Shown: positions 26,763-37,971 of the stretch, one piece after another | Layout of the letters: every line of letters begins with the position of its first letter | Numbering within the stretch: the first letter of the stretch is position 1 | Source: Variovorax sp. | GTDB lineage: Bacteria > Pseudomonadota > Gammaproteobacteria > Burkholderiales > Burkholderiaceae_C | Assembly: GCA_017744935.1 (NCBI GenBank) | Contig: JAGIAI010000029.1 | Location: 1 to 62,077, forward strand | Direction: 5' to 3' | DNA: 62,077 nucleotides | The notes under the pieces: model-generated | What the model was told of the DNA's origin: nothing | Database searches by the model: none | What the model saw: the letters and a program-made list of their open reading frames with translations, nothing else | Position numbers and translations under genes: made by a program

Positions 26763-27605
26763 TCAGTTCTGGGGTTGCTGTTGGCGCTTCTCGTACATCT
26801 TCGCGTCGACCAGCATCCGGAACCAAAGGGCCTGGAAAAAAGCGAAGTAGAAGCCGGTCTTCCCATCGAGGAAGCCGAGCCGGAACACATACCGGTAGAC
26901 GAAGTAGCCGAGCGAGCGCAGGCCCGTCGGCAGCTTGTAGTAGATCTCCTTGACGAAGCGCGTGCGCTCCCGCGCGTCGCCCATCAGTCTGGGCTGGAGC
27001 ACCCCTGCGGACGGCGAGCGCGGACCGAGCTTCTCCTTGGCCTCGGCATCGCTCCAGCGGTTGTGGCTCGCGATCCAGTCGGTGAGCTTGGCGGAGTTCT
27101 TGTCGTGCATGAAGCCGCGCAGACGGCCGGCCTTGGCGGTGCTGATGAAGTGCTGGTCATAGAGCCGCGCCTCGCAGCGCCCCACGCCCGATCGAAACAG
27201 CCGCAAATGCCACGGGTTCACGCCGCTGAAGCGCAGTCGCTTACCCATGAAGTAGTCGCAGCGGCGGATGAGATAGGCCTCGAACTCAGGCTGGCCCGAG
27301 AGCAGCGCGCCCATCTCGGCGACTGCGCGCTCGTCGAGCACTTCGTCGGCATCGAGGTGCAATTGCCAGTCGTAGGCCTGTTCGATCTGCGAGATCGCCC
27401 AATTGCGCTGGTCGCTGTAGTTGGAGAACGGGCGCTGCACGACGGTGCACCCCAGTTCTTCGAGGATGGCGGGAGTACCGTCCGAGGAGTGGGAGTCCAC
27501 CACGTACACGTGAGGACTCACCTTTTTTGCCTGTGCAACCGTTTCGCGAATGATCGAAGCGGAGTTGAAGGTCAGGATGACAACGACGCAGCGGGGCTTT
27601 TCCAT
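26763..27605 (-). CDS. Glycosyltransferase family 2 (WaaE/KdtX-like)
   Basis: The 280-residue GT-A glycosyltransferase has the nucleotide-binding start [29 protein letters not shown], the metal-binding DxD-type motif LHLDADEVL, and [11 protein letters not shown] with GFMHDKNSA in the acceptor part. The C-terminal Tyr/Phe-rich stretch probably lies at the membrane. It resembles LPS-core and EPS glycosyltransferases that transfer hexose to a lipid-linked acceptor. It is the first gene of the five-gene operon (20 bp before uxs). The 118-bp upstream gap is AT-richer and contains a possible extended -10 (TGCTAAAGT, minus strand, 27652-27660) without a clear -35. Confidence 0.9.
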   Translation of the reverse strand: MEKPRCVVVILTFNSASIIRETVAQAKKVSPHVYVVDSHSSDGTPAILEELGCTVVQRPFSNYSDQRNWAISQIEQAYDWQLHLDADEVLDERAVAEMGALLSGQPEFEAYLIRRCDYFMGKRLRFSGVNPWHLRLFRSGVGRCEARLYDQHFISTAKAGRLRGFMHDKNSAKLTDWIASHNRWSDAEAKEKLGPRSPSAGVLQPRLMGDARERTRFVKEIYYKLPTGLRSLGYFVYRYVFRLGFLDGKTGFYFAFFQALWFRMLVDAKMYEKRQQQPQN

Positions 27606-27723
27606 AGGCTTGGCTACTTTGCCGCTTCGAAGGAAGCGCAAAACATGCCAAACTTTAGCACTACATTTTTACATTTGGGAACACATCCGACGGATGGTGT
27701 TGCCCCGCCGTATGGCGTATTTC

Positions 27724-29121
<1,398 letters not shown>

Positions 29122-29144
29122 GGGAGACGGCCGGGAGGCAATAA

Positions 29145-29159
29145 TGGGTTGATCACCCA
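29145..29159. promoter_or_regulatory. 15-bp palindrome in the argH-algZ divergent region
   Basis: TGGGT and ACCCA arms surround TGATC in the centre of the 49-bp divergent region. The position, between both start codons, fits an operator acting on one or both genes. No cognate regulator can be named. Confidence 0.35.
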
Positions 29160-29170
29160 GTGTTTCATTG

Positions 29171-30259
29171 ATGCGCAACCCGTCGATTTTATCGGCCACC
29201 CCTTCGCCATCGTCCAGGACGAAACCGGCTTCGGCCCCGGCCGCGGCGGCATCCGTGCCCGTGCCTCGGGGGTCGGTGGTCTTCGACGCCTGCCAGATCG
29301 GCGTTGTTCTGCGCGCGGTGCTCTTCGTCGAGCTGGTGGTGGCTGTCGCCACGCTCTTTCTCGCGACGTCGCCGTCCGAATGGCTGCTGCTGGCCGCGAC
29401 CGTGACCGGCGGCGCGCTGCCGGCGACCCTGCTCTGGCTGCTCGTCGGATGCGCGCTCAAGAAGCCGCTTGGCCGCCTACCCCTGCAGGCGCAGTACGTG
29501 GCTGGGGCTTTGCTTGGCGCCGTGGCGGGGCTCTACGGCTGCGGCCTGCTGCGCCTGACTGGTGTAATCGCCTCCTCGGCATGGCTGGCCAGCGCGCTGG
29601 CGGGCGCGCTGTTTGCGAGCCTGATCGTCGCCGCCCTGGTGTTGCGCGCTCGAGGGCGGACACCCGCCGCGACCACGGCGCGCCTGGAGGAACTCCAGTC
29701 GCGCATCCGCCCGCACTTCCTGTTCAACACCCTCAACAGCGCCATCGCCCTGGTGCGCGACGAGCCGGCCAAGGCCGAAGCCATGCTGGAGGACCTCAGC
29801 GAGTTGTTCCGGCAGGCACTGGCGGATCCCGGCGAGTCGGTCACGCTGGCCGACGAAATCGCGCTCGCGGAGCGCTACCTCGCCATCGAGCAGGTGCGCT
29901 TCGGCGACCGCATGCGCGTGCGCTGGGACATCGACCCGGATGCGAACGCCGCGCGCCTGCCTCCGCTGCTGCTGCAGCCCCTGGTGGAAAACGCGGTCAA
30001 GCATGGCGTCGAGCCCAGCCCCGAAGGCGCCAAGCTGCGCATTCGCACCGAGCGCCGCGGCAGCATGGTGCTGATCGAGGTGATCAACAGCCTGCCTCCT
30101 TTGCGATGGGCCGACCAGCCTCTGCCGCGCGGCCACGGCATCGCCCTCGGCAATGTGCGCGACCGCCTGCATCTCCTGCACGACATGCGGGCGCAGTTCA
30201 GCGCCGGCCTGGATCAGAAGCACTATCGCGTACGGATTGCCATCCCTGCTGAACCATGA
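29171..30259 (+). CDS. algZ: Sensor histidine kinase, AlgZ/LytS-like (His_kinase PF06580)
   Basis: The 362-residue inner-membrane kinase has four or so helices in residues 40-160. The His_kinase domain follows with the phospho-accepting His182 in [13 protein letters not shown], an N box ([11 protein letters not shown]) and a glycine-rich G2 segment ([13 protein letters not shown]). The usual DxGxG box is replaced by VINSLPPLR, as I recall for the AlgZ/FimS branch. It overlaps the response-regulator gene by ATGA, so the two are translationally coupled. The stimulus is unknown. The start at 29171 follows a TTG with no strong ribosome site, and later starts are possible. Confidence 0.87.
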   Translation: MRNPSILSATPSPSSRTKPASAPAAAASVPVPRGSVVFDACQIGVVLRAVLFVELVVAVATLFLATSPSEWLLLAATVTGGALPATLLWLLVGCALKKPLGRLPLQAQYVAGALLGAVAGLYGCGLLRLTGVIASSAWLASALAGALFASLIVAALVLRARGRTPAATTARLEELQSRIRPHFLFNTLNSAIALVRDEPAKAEAMLEDLSELFRQALADPGESVTLADEIALAERYLAIEQVRFGDRMRVRWDIDPDANAARLPPLLLQPLVENAVKHGVEPSPEGAKLRIRTERRGSMVLIEVINSLPPLRWADQPLPRGHGIALGNVRDRLHLLHDMRAQFSAGLDQKHYRVRIAIPAEP

Positions 30260-31005
30260 CTCCTCTTCGCACCTTGATCGTCGATGACGAAGCTCTGGCG
30301 CGCTCCCGGATGCGCGCGCTTCTGGCGGATTGCCATGCGCCGGCCGCCGATGTCGTCGGCGAGGCGGCGAACGGCGAAGCCGCGCTGGAGCATCTCGGCA
30401 CGCAACGTCTCGATCTCGTGCTGTTGGACATCCACATGCCCGGCATCGATGGGCTTGAACTCGCGCGCAACCTGCGCAGCCGGCCAAACGCGCCGGCGGT
30501 GATCTTCGTCACGGCCTATGCGGCGCACGCGGTGACGGCTTTCGAGCTCGAGGCGGTCGACTACCTGACGAAGCCGGTGCGCGTCGAACGACTCCAGCAG
30601 GCCCTGCAGAAGGTCTTGCGCTTTCTGCACGAGCGTCAGCCGGCTGCCGTGCAGGAGCCGCAGGAGGTGCTGCTGATCCTCGATCGCGGCCGGACCGAGC
30701 GTGTGCCGCTGTCGGAAGTCCTCTATCTCAAGTCCGAGTTCAAGTACCTGACCGTCCGCACGGCGCAGCGCAGTCACATCTTTGATGGGTCGCTCTCCGA
30801 TCTCGAGGAGCGCTATCCGAAGCGTTTCGTTCGTGTGCATCGGAACGCGCTGGTGGCGCGCTCCGCGATCCGCGCGCTGGAGAAATACGACGACGGCGAG
30901 GAAGCGGAAGGCTGGGCCCTGCGGCTCGACGGGATTCCTGAGCCGGTCGTGGTGTCGCGCCGTCAGCTTCCAACCGTTCGCGAGGTGTTGAAGGAGCCGC
31001 GATGA
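30256..31005 (+). CDS. algR: LytTR response regulator, AlgR-like
   Basis: The 249-residue regulator has a receiver domain (acidic pair Asp10-Asp11, phospho-acceptor Asp58 in LVLLDIHMPG, FVTAYAAHAV, and YLTKPV with the conserved Lys). A C-terminal LytTR DNA-binding domain follows from about residue 140 (VLYLKSEFKYLTVRT, FVRVHRNALVARSAI). It is the partner of the upstream AlgZ-like kinase. In Pseudomonas, AlgR controls alginate and type IV pili, and hemC lies next door. Here hemC is 4 kb away and an EPS locus starts 8 kb away. Regulation of that locus is an inference only. Confidence 0.88.
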   Translation: MTPLRTLIVDDEALARSRMRALLADCHAPAADVVGEAANGEAALEHLGTQRLDLVLLDIHMPGIDGLELARNLRSRPNAPAVIFVTAYAAHAVTAFELEAVDYLTKPVRVERLQQALQKVLRFLHERQPAAVQEPQEVLLILDRGRTERVPLSEVLYLKSEFKYLTVRTAQRSHIFDGSLSDLEERYPKRFVRVHRNALVARSAIRALEKYDDGEEAEGWALRLDGIPEPVVVSRRQLPTVREVLKEPR

Positions 31006-32165
31006 GCGACGACTCCGACGCGAAGAAAGACTCGCCCGAGGTGCCCTCCGAACCCGAGCGTGTGCTTCTGCACATGCCGGTGGATGTGCGCAGCGCCTCG
31101 CTGGTGGTGCTTGCAGCACTCGGGAGCGTCTTCGCTTTGCATTGGGGTGCGGCGGTGTTCATCCCGCTGATGGTGAGCCTGATGCTCACCTACGCGTTGT
31201 CGCCGCTGGTCGATCTGCTCGAACGCTGGAAGTTGTCGCGGTGGGTCGGTTCTGCCGTCATCCTCCTCGCCCTCGGCGGCGCGATGGGCTGGACCGGCTA
31301 TTCGCTGTACGGCAGCGCGCAGGACCTCGTCGATGCACTGCCCGTTGCGGCGCAGAAGCTGCGACTCGCGATACGCGGTGACGGCAGGGCCAAGGATCCG
31401 AGCACGCTCGATACGGTGCAGAAGGCGGCCGCGCAGATCGAGCAGGCCGCCGAAGAAAACTCGGCCAAGGTCGCGGCCCGCAAGGGTGTCGCCCGCGTGG
31501 TCATCGAGCGGCCCGCGTTCAATGTGCGGGACTACCTGTGGAGCGGCACGGTCGGCCTGATTGCCGCGGTAGGGCAGCTCACGCTGATCGCTTTCCTGAC
31601 CTACTTCGCGCTGGGTTCGGGAGACACCTTCCGCCGAAAGCTGGTGAAGATCACCGGTTCGAGCCTGCAGAAGAAAAAGATCACCGTGCACGTGCTCGAC
31701 GACATCACGAAGAACATCGAGCGCTACCTGCTGGTTCAGATCCTGACGAGTGCGCTCGTCGGCGTCGCGACGGGCGTCGCGTTCTGGACGATCGGGTTGG
31801 AGAGCGCGGCCGTCTGGGGCATCGTGGCCGGCGTGACGAATCTCATCCCCTACATCGGCTCCGTCATCGTGATGTCGGCGGCGGGGCTCGTGGCCTTCCT
31901 CCAGTTCAACAGCGTGCAGATGGCGCTGCTGGTGGGCGGCAGTTCGCTGTTGATCCACACGCTGGTAGGCAACCTGCTGCTGCCTTTCCTCACCAGCCGG
32001 ACGAGCCGCATGAATCCGGTGGCGGTGTTCGTCGGCGTCATCTTCTGGGGCTGGCTCTGGGGCATCTGGGGCCTGCTCCTGGGCATCCCGATCATGATGG
32101 TCGCCAAAGCCATCTGCGATCACGTGGAAGACCTGCAGCCCATCGGCGAGCTGCTGGGCGAGTAG
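31002..32165 (+). CDS. AI-2E family transporter (PerM/YhhT-like)
   Basis: The 387-residue integral membrane protein has eight or so helices in the AI-2E/PerM pattern: FALHWGAAVFIPLMVSLMLTYALSPLVD at the start, GLIAAVGQLTLIAFLTYFAL, GVATGVAFWTIGLESAAVWGIVAGVTNLIPYIGS and WGWLWGIWGLLLGIPIMMVAK. Members export small molecules (AI-2, indole) or act in Na+/H+ exchange; the name does not prove quorum-signal transport. The start overlaps the algR stop in ATGA, so the regulator and transporter are produced together. It is followed by a C/G-rich intergenic repeat. Confidence 0.9.
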   Translation: MSDDSDAKKDSPEVPSEPERVLLHMPVDVRSASLVVLAALGSVFALHWGAAVFIPLMVSLMLTYALSPLVDLLERWKLSRWVGSAVILLALGGAMGWTGYSLYGSAQDLVDALPVAAQKLRLAIRGDGRAKDPSTLDTVQKAAAQIEQAAEENSAKVAARKGVARVVIERPAFNVRDYLWSGTVGLIAAVGQLTLIAFLTYFALGSGDTFRRKLVKITGSSLQKKKITVHVLDDITKNIERYLLVQILTSALVGVATGVAFWTIGLESAAVWGIVAGVTNLIPYIGSVIVMSAAGLVAFLQFNSVQMALLVGGSSLLIHTLVGNLLLPFLTSRTSRMNPVAVFVGVIFWGWLWGIWGLLLGIPIMMVAKAICDHVEDLQPIGELLGE

Positions 32166-32272
32166 AAGGTCCCCCCCAGCCTCGCCCACTTCGTGTGGCT
32201 CTGCACCCCCTCAAGGGGGCGCACCCCTGCGGCCCGGCGGAGCCGATTCCGCGGGTGCCCTGGCTGATGTCG
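32166..32272. repeat. C/G-rich intergenic repeat of Comamonadaceae type with two hairpins
   Basis: Between two convergent genes lies a stretch with a CCCCC-TCAA-GGGGG hairpin (32206-32219). A second stem formed by GCACCC (32221-32226) and GGGTGC (32253-32258) encloses GCGG/CCGC. I recall very similar repeats scattered between convergent genes in Variovorax, Acidovorax and relatives. Only one copy is in this window, so its repetitive nature is from recall. It probably acts as a bidirectional terminator. Confidence 0.6.
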
Positions 32273-35119
32273 TCAGCCCGTGTTCCGGAGGCCCGCGGCT
32301 ACGCCATTGATAGACATGTGGATGCCACTCTGGAGGCGCTCGTCGATCTGGCCGGCGCGGTAACGTCGCATCAGCTCCACCTGCAGGTGATGCAGCGGAT
32401 CGATGTACGGAAAGCGATGGCGGATCGAGCGTTGCATCTCGGCATTGCCTTCCAGCCGCTGCTTGGCGCCGGTGATGAGCACCAGCGCATCCGAGGTGCG
32501 GTGCCACTCGGCGTCGATCATCGAGAAGACCTTCTGACGGAGCTTGCGATCGGCGACGAGCTCTGAATAGCGCGAAGCCAGCGCGAGATCGCTCTTGGCG
32601 AGCACCATGTCCATGTTCGAGAGCAGAGTGCGGAAGAAGGGCCATTGCGCGTACATGCGCTGCAGGAGCGCCTGCCGTTCCTTGCGCGCGGCGGGGCTGC
32701 CGGCGTTGGCGAGGAACTTCTCGATGGCCGACCCGAATCCGTACCAGCCCGGCAACGTGAGTCTGCACTGACCCCAACTGAAGCTCCAGGGCACGGCGCG
32801 CAGGTCCTCGATGCTTCGGCTCGGGTTGCGTGACGCGGGCCGGGAGCCGATGTTGAGTTCCGCGATCTCACGGATCGGCGTGGCGCTGAAGAAGTAGTCG
32901 CCGAAGTTGGGTGTGTCGTACACCAGCGCCCGGTACGCCGCCATGCTCGCCGATGAAAGCTCCGCTGCGGCGGCCATGAAGGTGCTCGGCGCGGCCTTCG
33001 CGCTCGGCAGCAGGGTGGCTTCCAGCGTCGCCGCGACCAGCGTTTCGAGATTGCGCCGCCCGATCTCGTGATTGGCGTACTTCGAGCCGATCACCTCGCC
33101 TTGTTCCGTCAGTCGAATCTGTCCTCGGACCGTGCCCGGTGGTTGCGCCAGGATCGCCTGATAGCTCGGCCCGCCGCCGCGGCCCACCGTGCCGCCGCGG
33201 CCATGGAACATGCGCAGGCGGATCGGCACGCGGCTTTCGGCGTTCAATTCGTCGAACAGTGCCACCAGCGCGAGGCCCGCGCGATAGAGCTCCCAGTTGC
33301 TGGTGAAGATGCCGCCGTCCTTGTTGCTGTCGCTGTAGCCGAGCATCACGTCCTGCTCGGCGCCCGAGCGCTGGATCAGCGCGTGGATGCCCGGCAGCGC
33401 ATAGAAGGCTCGCACGATCGGCGCGGCGTTGCGCAGGTCCTCGATGGTCTCGAACAGCGGCACCACGATCAGGTCGCAGCTCGCGTTCTCGGCGAGGGTG
33501 CCACGCAGCAGGCCGACTTCCTTCTGCAGCAGCAATGCCTCCAGCAGGTCGCTCACCGTTTCGGTGTGGCTGATGATGTAGTGGCGGATGGCGGCTGCGC
33601 CGAAGCGCGCACGCGCGGTGCGTGCGGCGGCGAAGATGGCGAGCTCGCTCTTTGCCAACGGAGAGTAGTCCGCGTCGGGCACGCGCAGCGGGCGCGCATC
33701 GTCGAGCAGGCGCAGCAGCAGTGTCTGCTTGGCCTCTTCCGCAAGCGCGGAGTAGTTGGGCTCGATGCGCGCGGTCGCGAGCAACTCCGCCACGACGGCT
33801 TCGTGCTTGTCGGAACTCTGGCGCAGGTCCACCGTCGCGAGATGGAAGCCGAATACTTCGACTGCGCGAATCAGCGGATGCAGCCGTTGCGCCGCCAGCA
33901 CCGCGCCGTGCTGATCGACAAGCGATTCCTCGATCGTGTGCAGGTCCGCAAGGAACTCCTCGGCTCGCAGATAGGGGTTCTGCGGCGGCACCGCATGGCG
34001 CGCCGCTTGCCCGCCGGTGAGGTCGCGCAAGGTGGCCGCGAGCCGCGAATAGATGCCGGTGAGCGCGAGGCGATAGGGTTCATCGACGCGGTGCTCGTTC
34101 TTGTCGGGCGAACGCTCTGCGAGCGCCTGCATCTCAACCGACACATCCACCAGCGTGGCCGACAACGACAGCTCGCCGCCGAGGTAATGCACTTCGGTCA
34201 GGTAGTGCCGCAACGCCAACTCGGCCTGGCGGCGCAGCGCGTATTCGAGCGTCTCGGCGGTGACGTTGGGATTGCCATCGCGATCGCCGCCGATCCACTG
34301 GCCCATGCGCAGGAACGGCGCCACCGCCAGAGCGGTGCCGCCATCGCCGAGCGACTTCTCCAGCGCGGCGTAAACGCGCGGGATCTCACGCAGGAAGGTG
34401 GCTTCGTAATAGCTCAGCGCGTTCTCGATCTCGTCCGCGACGGTGAGCTTGGAGAAGCGCAGCAGCCGCGTCTGCCAGAGCTGCGTGACGCGGGTGCGCA
34501 TCTGCTTTTCGTTCTCGGCGTACTCGATCGGAGTGAGCGCGTCTTTCTTGCCGGCGAAGGCAAGCTGGCGCAATGCGATCTCGTCGCGCGCCGCGAGCAG
34601 TTGGGCAATGGCGCGCTCCGCATCCAGGATGCTCTTGCGCTGCACTTCCGTCGGATGCGCAGTGAGCACCGGTGAGACATAGCTGTGCGCGAGCGATTCC
34701 ACGACCGCTTCCGGCTTGATGCCCGCCTTGCGGATGCGGGCTAGCGCGATCTCCAGGCTGCCTTCGGCGCTTTCGCCGGCACGATCGGCCTCGGTGCGGC
34801 GGCGGATCTGATGCCGGTCCTCGGCAAGGTTGGCAAGGTGGCTGAAGTAAGTGAAGGCGCGAATCACGCTGACCGTCTCGGCCGCGCTCAAGCCCTTGAG
34901 CAGGTTCTTGAGCGCGCGATCGGCCGCATGGTCGGCGTCGCGCCGGAAGGCAACCGAGAGCGTGCGGATCTTCTCGACCAGCTCGTACGCCGCCTCGCCC
35001 TCCTGCTCGCGGATCACGTCGCCAAGGATGCGCCCGAGCAAGCGGATGTCGGCGATCAGTGGCAGGTCTTCGTCGTTGGCTTTCCGCTTGGGGGCGGCCG
35101 GGGCGGGGCTCGTCTTCAT
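32273..35119 (-). CDS. ppc: Phosphoenolpyruvate carboxylase
   Basis: The 948-residue anaplerotic enzyme fixes bicarbonate onto PEP to give oxaloacetate. All key motifs are present: [12 protein letters not shown] with the catalytic His, [21 protein letters not shown], and the glycine loop [16 protein letters not shown] with an essential Arg. The C-terminus is the usual ...GLRNTG, which binds the aspartate inhibitor site. Length is close to the family norm. It is divergent from hemC with 54 bp between the starts and convergent with the AI-2E transporter gene. Confidence 0.97.
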   Translation of the reverse strand: MKTSPAPAAPKRKANDEDLPLIADIRLLGRILGDVIREQEGEAAYELVEKIRTLSVAFRRDADHAADRALKNLLKGLSAAETVSVIRAFTYFSHLANLAEDRHQIRRRTEADRAGESAEGSLEIALARIRKAGIKPEAVVESLAHSYVSPVLTAHPTEVQRKSILDAERAIAQLLAARDEIALRQLAFAGKKDALTPIEYAENEKQMRTRVTQLWQTRLLRFSKLTVADEIENALSYYEATFLREIPRVYAALEKSLGDGGTALAVAPFLRMGQWIGGDRDGNPNVTAETLEYALRRQAELALRHYLTEVHYLGGELSLSATLVDVSVEMQALAERSPDKNEHRVDEPYRLALTGIYSRLAATLRDLTGGQAARHAVPPQNPYLRAEEFLADLHTIEESLVDQHGAVLAAQRLHPLIRAVEVFGFHLATVDLRQSSDKHEAVVAELLATARIEPNYSALAEEAKQTLLLRLLDDARPLRVPDADYSPLAKSELAIFAAARTARARFGAAAIRHYIISHTETVSDLLEALLLQKEVGLLRGTLAENASCDLIVVPLFETIEDLRNAAPIVRAFYALPGIHALIQRSGAEQDVMLGYSDSNKDGGIFTSNWELYRAGLALVALFDELNAESRVPIRLRMFHGRGGTVGRGGGPSYQAILAQPPGTVRGQIRLTEQGEVIGSKYANHEIGRRNLETLVAATLEATLLPSAKAAPSTFMAAAAELSSASMAAYRALVYDTPNFGDYFFSATPIREIAELNIGSRPASRNPSRSIEDLRAVPWSFSWGQCRLTLPGWYGFGSAIEKFLANAGSPAARKERQALLQRMYAQWPFFRTLLSNMDMVLAKSDLALASRYSELVADRKLRQKVFSMIDAEWHRTSDALVLITGAKQRLEGNAEMQRSIRHRFPYIDPLHHLQVELMRRYRAGQIDERLQSGIHMSINGVAAGLRNTG

Positions 35120-35173
35120 CTCGAAACTTCTCCTCGTCGAATAGGCCTGCGGCGAACGTTGCTGCGGCGCAAC

Positions 35174-36121
35174 ATGCTAGCATCCCCGCGGTACTTCTCT
35201 CTCATTGGAACGGTCTTGAGCAACATCGTGATCGCCACACGCGAAAGTCGACTGGCGATGTGGCAAGCGGAGCACGTGAAGGCGCTCCTGCAAGAAAGGG
35301 GCCACGCGGTCACCCTCCTGGGCATGACGACGCGTGGCGACCAGATCCTGGATCGCTCCCTGAGCAAGGTCGGCGGCAAGGGTCTGTTTGTCAAGGAACT
35401 CGAACTCGCGCTCGAAGAAGGCCGTGCCGACATCGCGGTGCATTCGCTCAAGGATGTGCCGATGGATCTGCCGGAAGGATTCGCGCTGGCCTGCGTGCTG
35501 GAGCGCGAAGACCCGCGCGATGCGCTTGTCTCCTCGCGCTTCGAGTCGCTCGATGCCCTGCCGCACGGCGCGGTGCTCGGCACTTCCAGCCTGCGGCGCG
35601 TGGTCCTGCTGCGCTCGCTGCGGCCCGACCTGCGCATCGAACCGCTGCGCGGCAATCTCGACACCCGCCTGCGAAAGCTGGACGAAGGGCAATACGACGC
35701 GATCGTGCTCGCCGCGGCCGGGCTCAAACGACTCGGGCTCGAAGGCCGAATCCGCCAGACATTCGAACCCGATGCCATGCTGCCCGCGGCCGGACAGGGC
35801 GCACTGGGTATCGAGGTACGCGCGGATCGCGCGGACCTGATCGAACTCCTCGCACCGCTGTCGAGCCGATCCGACTGGCTGGCCACCGCCGCCGAGCGCG
35901 CGGTGAGTCGCGCCATGGGCGGCAGTTGCTCGATGCCGCTGGCAGCTCACGCCCGCTGGCAGCCGGAGGGAGGTCTGCGCATCGATGCCGCCTGGGGCGA
36001 CCCTGAAGGCGCCGCGCCGCTGGTGCGGGTGGAGGTGCAGGCGAGCGTGGCTGATTTTGCGCAGGCCGGCGTCTTGGGCGAGAACGCCGCTGGTCTCTTG
36101 CGCGCGGGTGGTGCTCACTGA
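35174..36121 (+). CDS. hemC: Porphobilinogen deaminase (hydroxymethylbilane synthase)
   Basis: The enzyme polymerises four porphobilinogens to hydroxymethylbilane in heme synthesis. Motifs: [65 protein letters not shown], and GGSCSMPL whose Cys carries the dipyrromethane cofactor (Cys252 counted from 35174). The ATG at 35174 adds 14 residues before the conserved start. A TTG at 35216 preceded by GGAA gives [11 protein letters not shown] and Cys238, nearer the E. coli numbering. I think the TTG may be the true start. First gene of hemCDXY. Confidence 0.95.
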   Translation: MLASPRYFSLIGTVLSNIVIATRESRLAMWQAEHVKALLQERGHAVTLLGMTTRGDQILDRSLSKVGGKGLFVKELELALEEGRADIAVHSLKDVPMDLPEGFALACVLEREDPRDALVSSRFESLDALPHGAVLGTSSLRRVVLLRSLRPDLRIEPLRGNLDTRLRKLDEGQYDAIVLAAAGLKRLGLEGRIRQTFEPDAMLPAAGQGALGIEVRADRADLIELLAPLSSRSDWLATAAERAVSRAMGGSCSMPLAAHARWQPEGGLRIDAAWGDPEGAAPLVRVEVQASVADFAQAGVLGENAAGLLRAGGAH

Positions 36122-36122
36122 G

Positions 36123-36893
36123 ATGCCGCGTCGGCGTGTGATCGTCACCCGACCTGCGCGCGAGACCTCCAGGTGGGTGGACGATCTGCGTGCCGCGGGC
36201 GTCGACGCAGTCGCACTGCCATTGATCGAGATCGCGTCAATCAAGGATCGGAAGCCGATCGACGAAGCATGGCAGCGAATCGCCAGCTACGACGCGCTGA
36301 TGTTCGTCAGTGCCGCGGCGGCCAGGTACTTCCTCGACGGTGCCCGCATTGACGCAGCCTCGCACTGCCGCTTTTGGGCGACCGGCCCCGGCACCGTGCG
36401 CGGACTGCGCGATGCCGGCGTCCCGGAATCGTCGATCGATGCGCCCGCGGCCGATGCGGCGCAGTTCGACTCCGAGGCGCTTTGGTCGCTGGTGCGACCG
36501 CAGGTGCGCCCCGGCACGCGTGTGCTGATCGTGCGAGGCGGCGATGCGTCCGGCCAGGCCGCCGGGCGCGAGTGGCTCGCACGCGAGATCGCCGGCGCGG
36601 GCGGAGCTTGCGACGCGGTGGCGGCCTATCGCCGTCTTGCTCCCGTCATCGGTGACGAAGAGCGGCGACTGATTGCCGAAGCGGCCGACGGCTCTGCCAT
36701 CTGGCTCTTCAGCAGCTCCGAAGCCATCTTGAATCTCCGCGCGCTCGTGCCCGCGATCGAGTGGCGTGCCGCGTGCGCACTTACAACGCACGAGCGCATC
36801 GCGCAAGCCGCTCGCACTGCGGGTTTCGGGCGCGTGCACGTGTCCCCGCCGTCCCTGTCGACGGTGGTCGCGTCTATAGAATCCTTCGCATGA
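36123..36893 (+). CDS. hemD: Uroporphyrinogen-III synthase
   Basis: The 256-residue bilobal enzyme closes and rearranges hydroxymethylbilane to uroporphyrinogen III. Sequence is poorly conserved in this family, but RRRVIVTRPARETSRWVDDLRAAG, LIEIA, DALMFVSAAAARYF, VLIVRGGDASG, WLFSSSEAILNL and TTHERIAQAARTAGF fit HemD. It starts 1 bp after the hemC stop and overlaps hemX by ATGA, so the operon is tightly coupled. Confidence 0.93.
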   Translation: MPRRRVIVTRPARETSRWVDDLRAAGVDAVALPLIEIASIKDRKPIDEAWQRIASYDALMFVSAAAARYFLDGARIDAASHCRFWATGPGTVRGLRDAGVPESSIDAPAADAAQFDSEALWSLVRPQVRPGTRVLIVRGGDASGQAAGREWLAREIAGAGGACDAVAAYRRLAPVIGDEERRLIAEAADGSAIWLFSSSEAILNLRALVPAIEWRAACALTTHERIAQAARTAGFGRVHVSPPSLSTVVASIESFA

Positions 36894-37966
36894 GCGACGC
36901 TTCCGTCTTGATCGAGCCTGTGCCGGATTCCGCGGTGCGCGCTGCAGCGCCCACTGCCGCGATAGCCGGCCCTGGCGCTGCAGCCGCCTTGTTGTCCAGG
37001 TTGCTGATCGGCGTCCTGGCGATCGTCGCGCTCGTGGCCCTCGTGATCTCGATCGCGCTGTGGCAGAAGGTCAGCGGCATGCAGGAGCAGCTCGCGCGTC
37101 AGAGCGCGGACGCGCTCGCGCAGTCGCTCGAAGCCCGCACGCTCGCAAGGCAGGCGCAAGAGGTCGTGCGTGACACGGCGGCCCGGCTTGCACTCACCGA
37201 AACGCGTGTCAACGAAGTCACGCTCCAGCGGGCGCAACTCGAAGAACTCATGCAGAGCCTCTCGCGTTCGCGCGACGAGAACCTCGTGGTCGATATCGAG
37301 GCTGCGGTGCGCTCCGCCCTGCAGCAGGCGCAGGTCACGGGCAACGTCCAGCCGCTTCTGGCGACGCTGAAGGCTGGCGACCAACGCATCGCGCGCGCCT
37401 CGCAGCCGAGACTTGCGCCCCTGCAGCGCGCAATGCAGCACGATGCCGACCGGCTGCGCGCTTCTGCCAGCGCGGACGTGGGCGAGGCGCTCCAGAAGAT
37501 CGATGAACTCATCCGCAACCTCGACGACCTTCCCGTGGTCAACGCGGTGGCGATGCGCGGAGGCGGCAGCGCGCTCCAGGCCGAGCCCGTGCCGCCCGGT
37601 GCGCCGTGGTGGGAGCGCGTCCTGCTGACGGTGCGCGGCGAAGCGCGCTCGCTCCTGCGCGTGGGGCGCATCGAGCGGCCCGAGGCGGTGCTGCTCACGC
37701 CGGACCAGACTTTCTTCCTGCGCGAGAACCTGAAGCTCAAGTTGCTCAACGCACGCCTGTCGATCCTCTCGCGCCAGGTCGAGACGGCGCGTGGCGAACT
37801 CGCTGCGGTGTCGGTATCGCTCAATCGCTACTTCGACCCGGCATCGCGCCGTGTGCAGGCCGCGGCCACGCTGCTCCAGCAGATCCAGGCGCAGGTGAAG
37901 ACCACCGAGCCGCCGCGCGTCGATGAAACCCTCGCGGCCCTGGCGACGGCCGCTGCCGGGCGCTAG
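36890..37966 (+). CDS. hemX: HemX-like membrane protein
   Basis: The 358-residue protein has a Pro/Ala-rich cytoplasmic N-terminus, one transmembrane helix (about residues 38-62) and a long, helical, Gln/Ala-rich periplasmic part with coiled-coil character. It lacks the SAM-binding motifs of uroporphyrinogen methyltransferase, so the frequent annotation as 'HemX, uroporphyrin-III C-methyltransferase' describes context, not demonstrated catalysis. Conserved WWERVLLTVRGEARSLLRVGRIE and LLTPDQTFFLRENLKL match the family. It lies between hemD and hemY, with a 5-bp gap to hemY. Confidence 0.88.
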   Translation: MSDASVLIEPVPDSAVRAAAPTAAIAGPGAAAALLSRLLIGVLAIVALVALVISIALWQKVSGMQEQLARQSADALAQSLEARTLARQAQEVVRDTAARLALTETRVNEVTLQRAQLEELMQSLSRSRDENLVVDIEAAVRSALQQAQVTGNVQPLLATLKAGDQRIARASQPRLAPLQRAMQHDADRLRASASADVGEALQKIDELIRNLDDLPVVNAVAMRGGGSALQAEPVPPGAPWWERVLLTVRGEARSLLRVGRIERPEAVLLTPDQTFFLRENLKLKLLNARLSILSRQVETARGELAAVSVSLNRYFDPASRRVQAAATLLQQIQAQVKTTEPPRVDETLAALATAAAGR

Positions 37967-37971
37967 CGACC

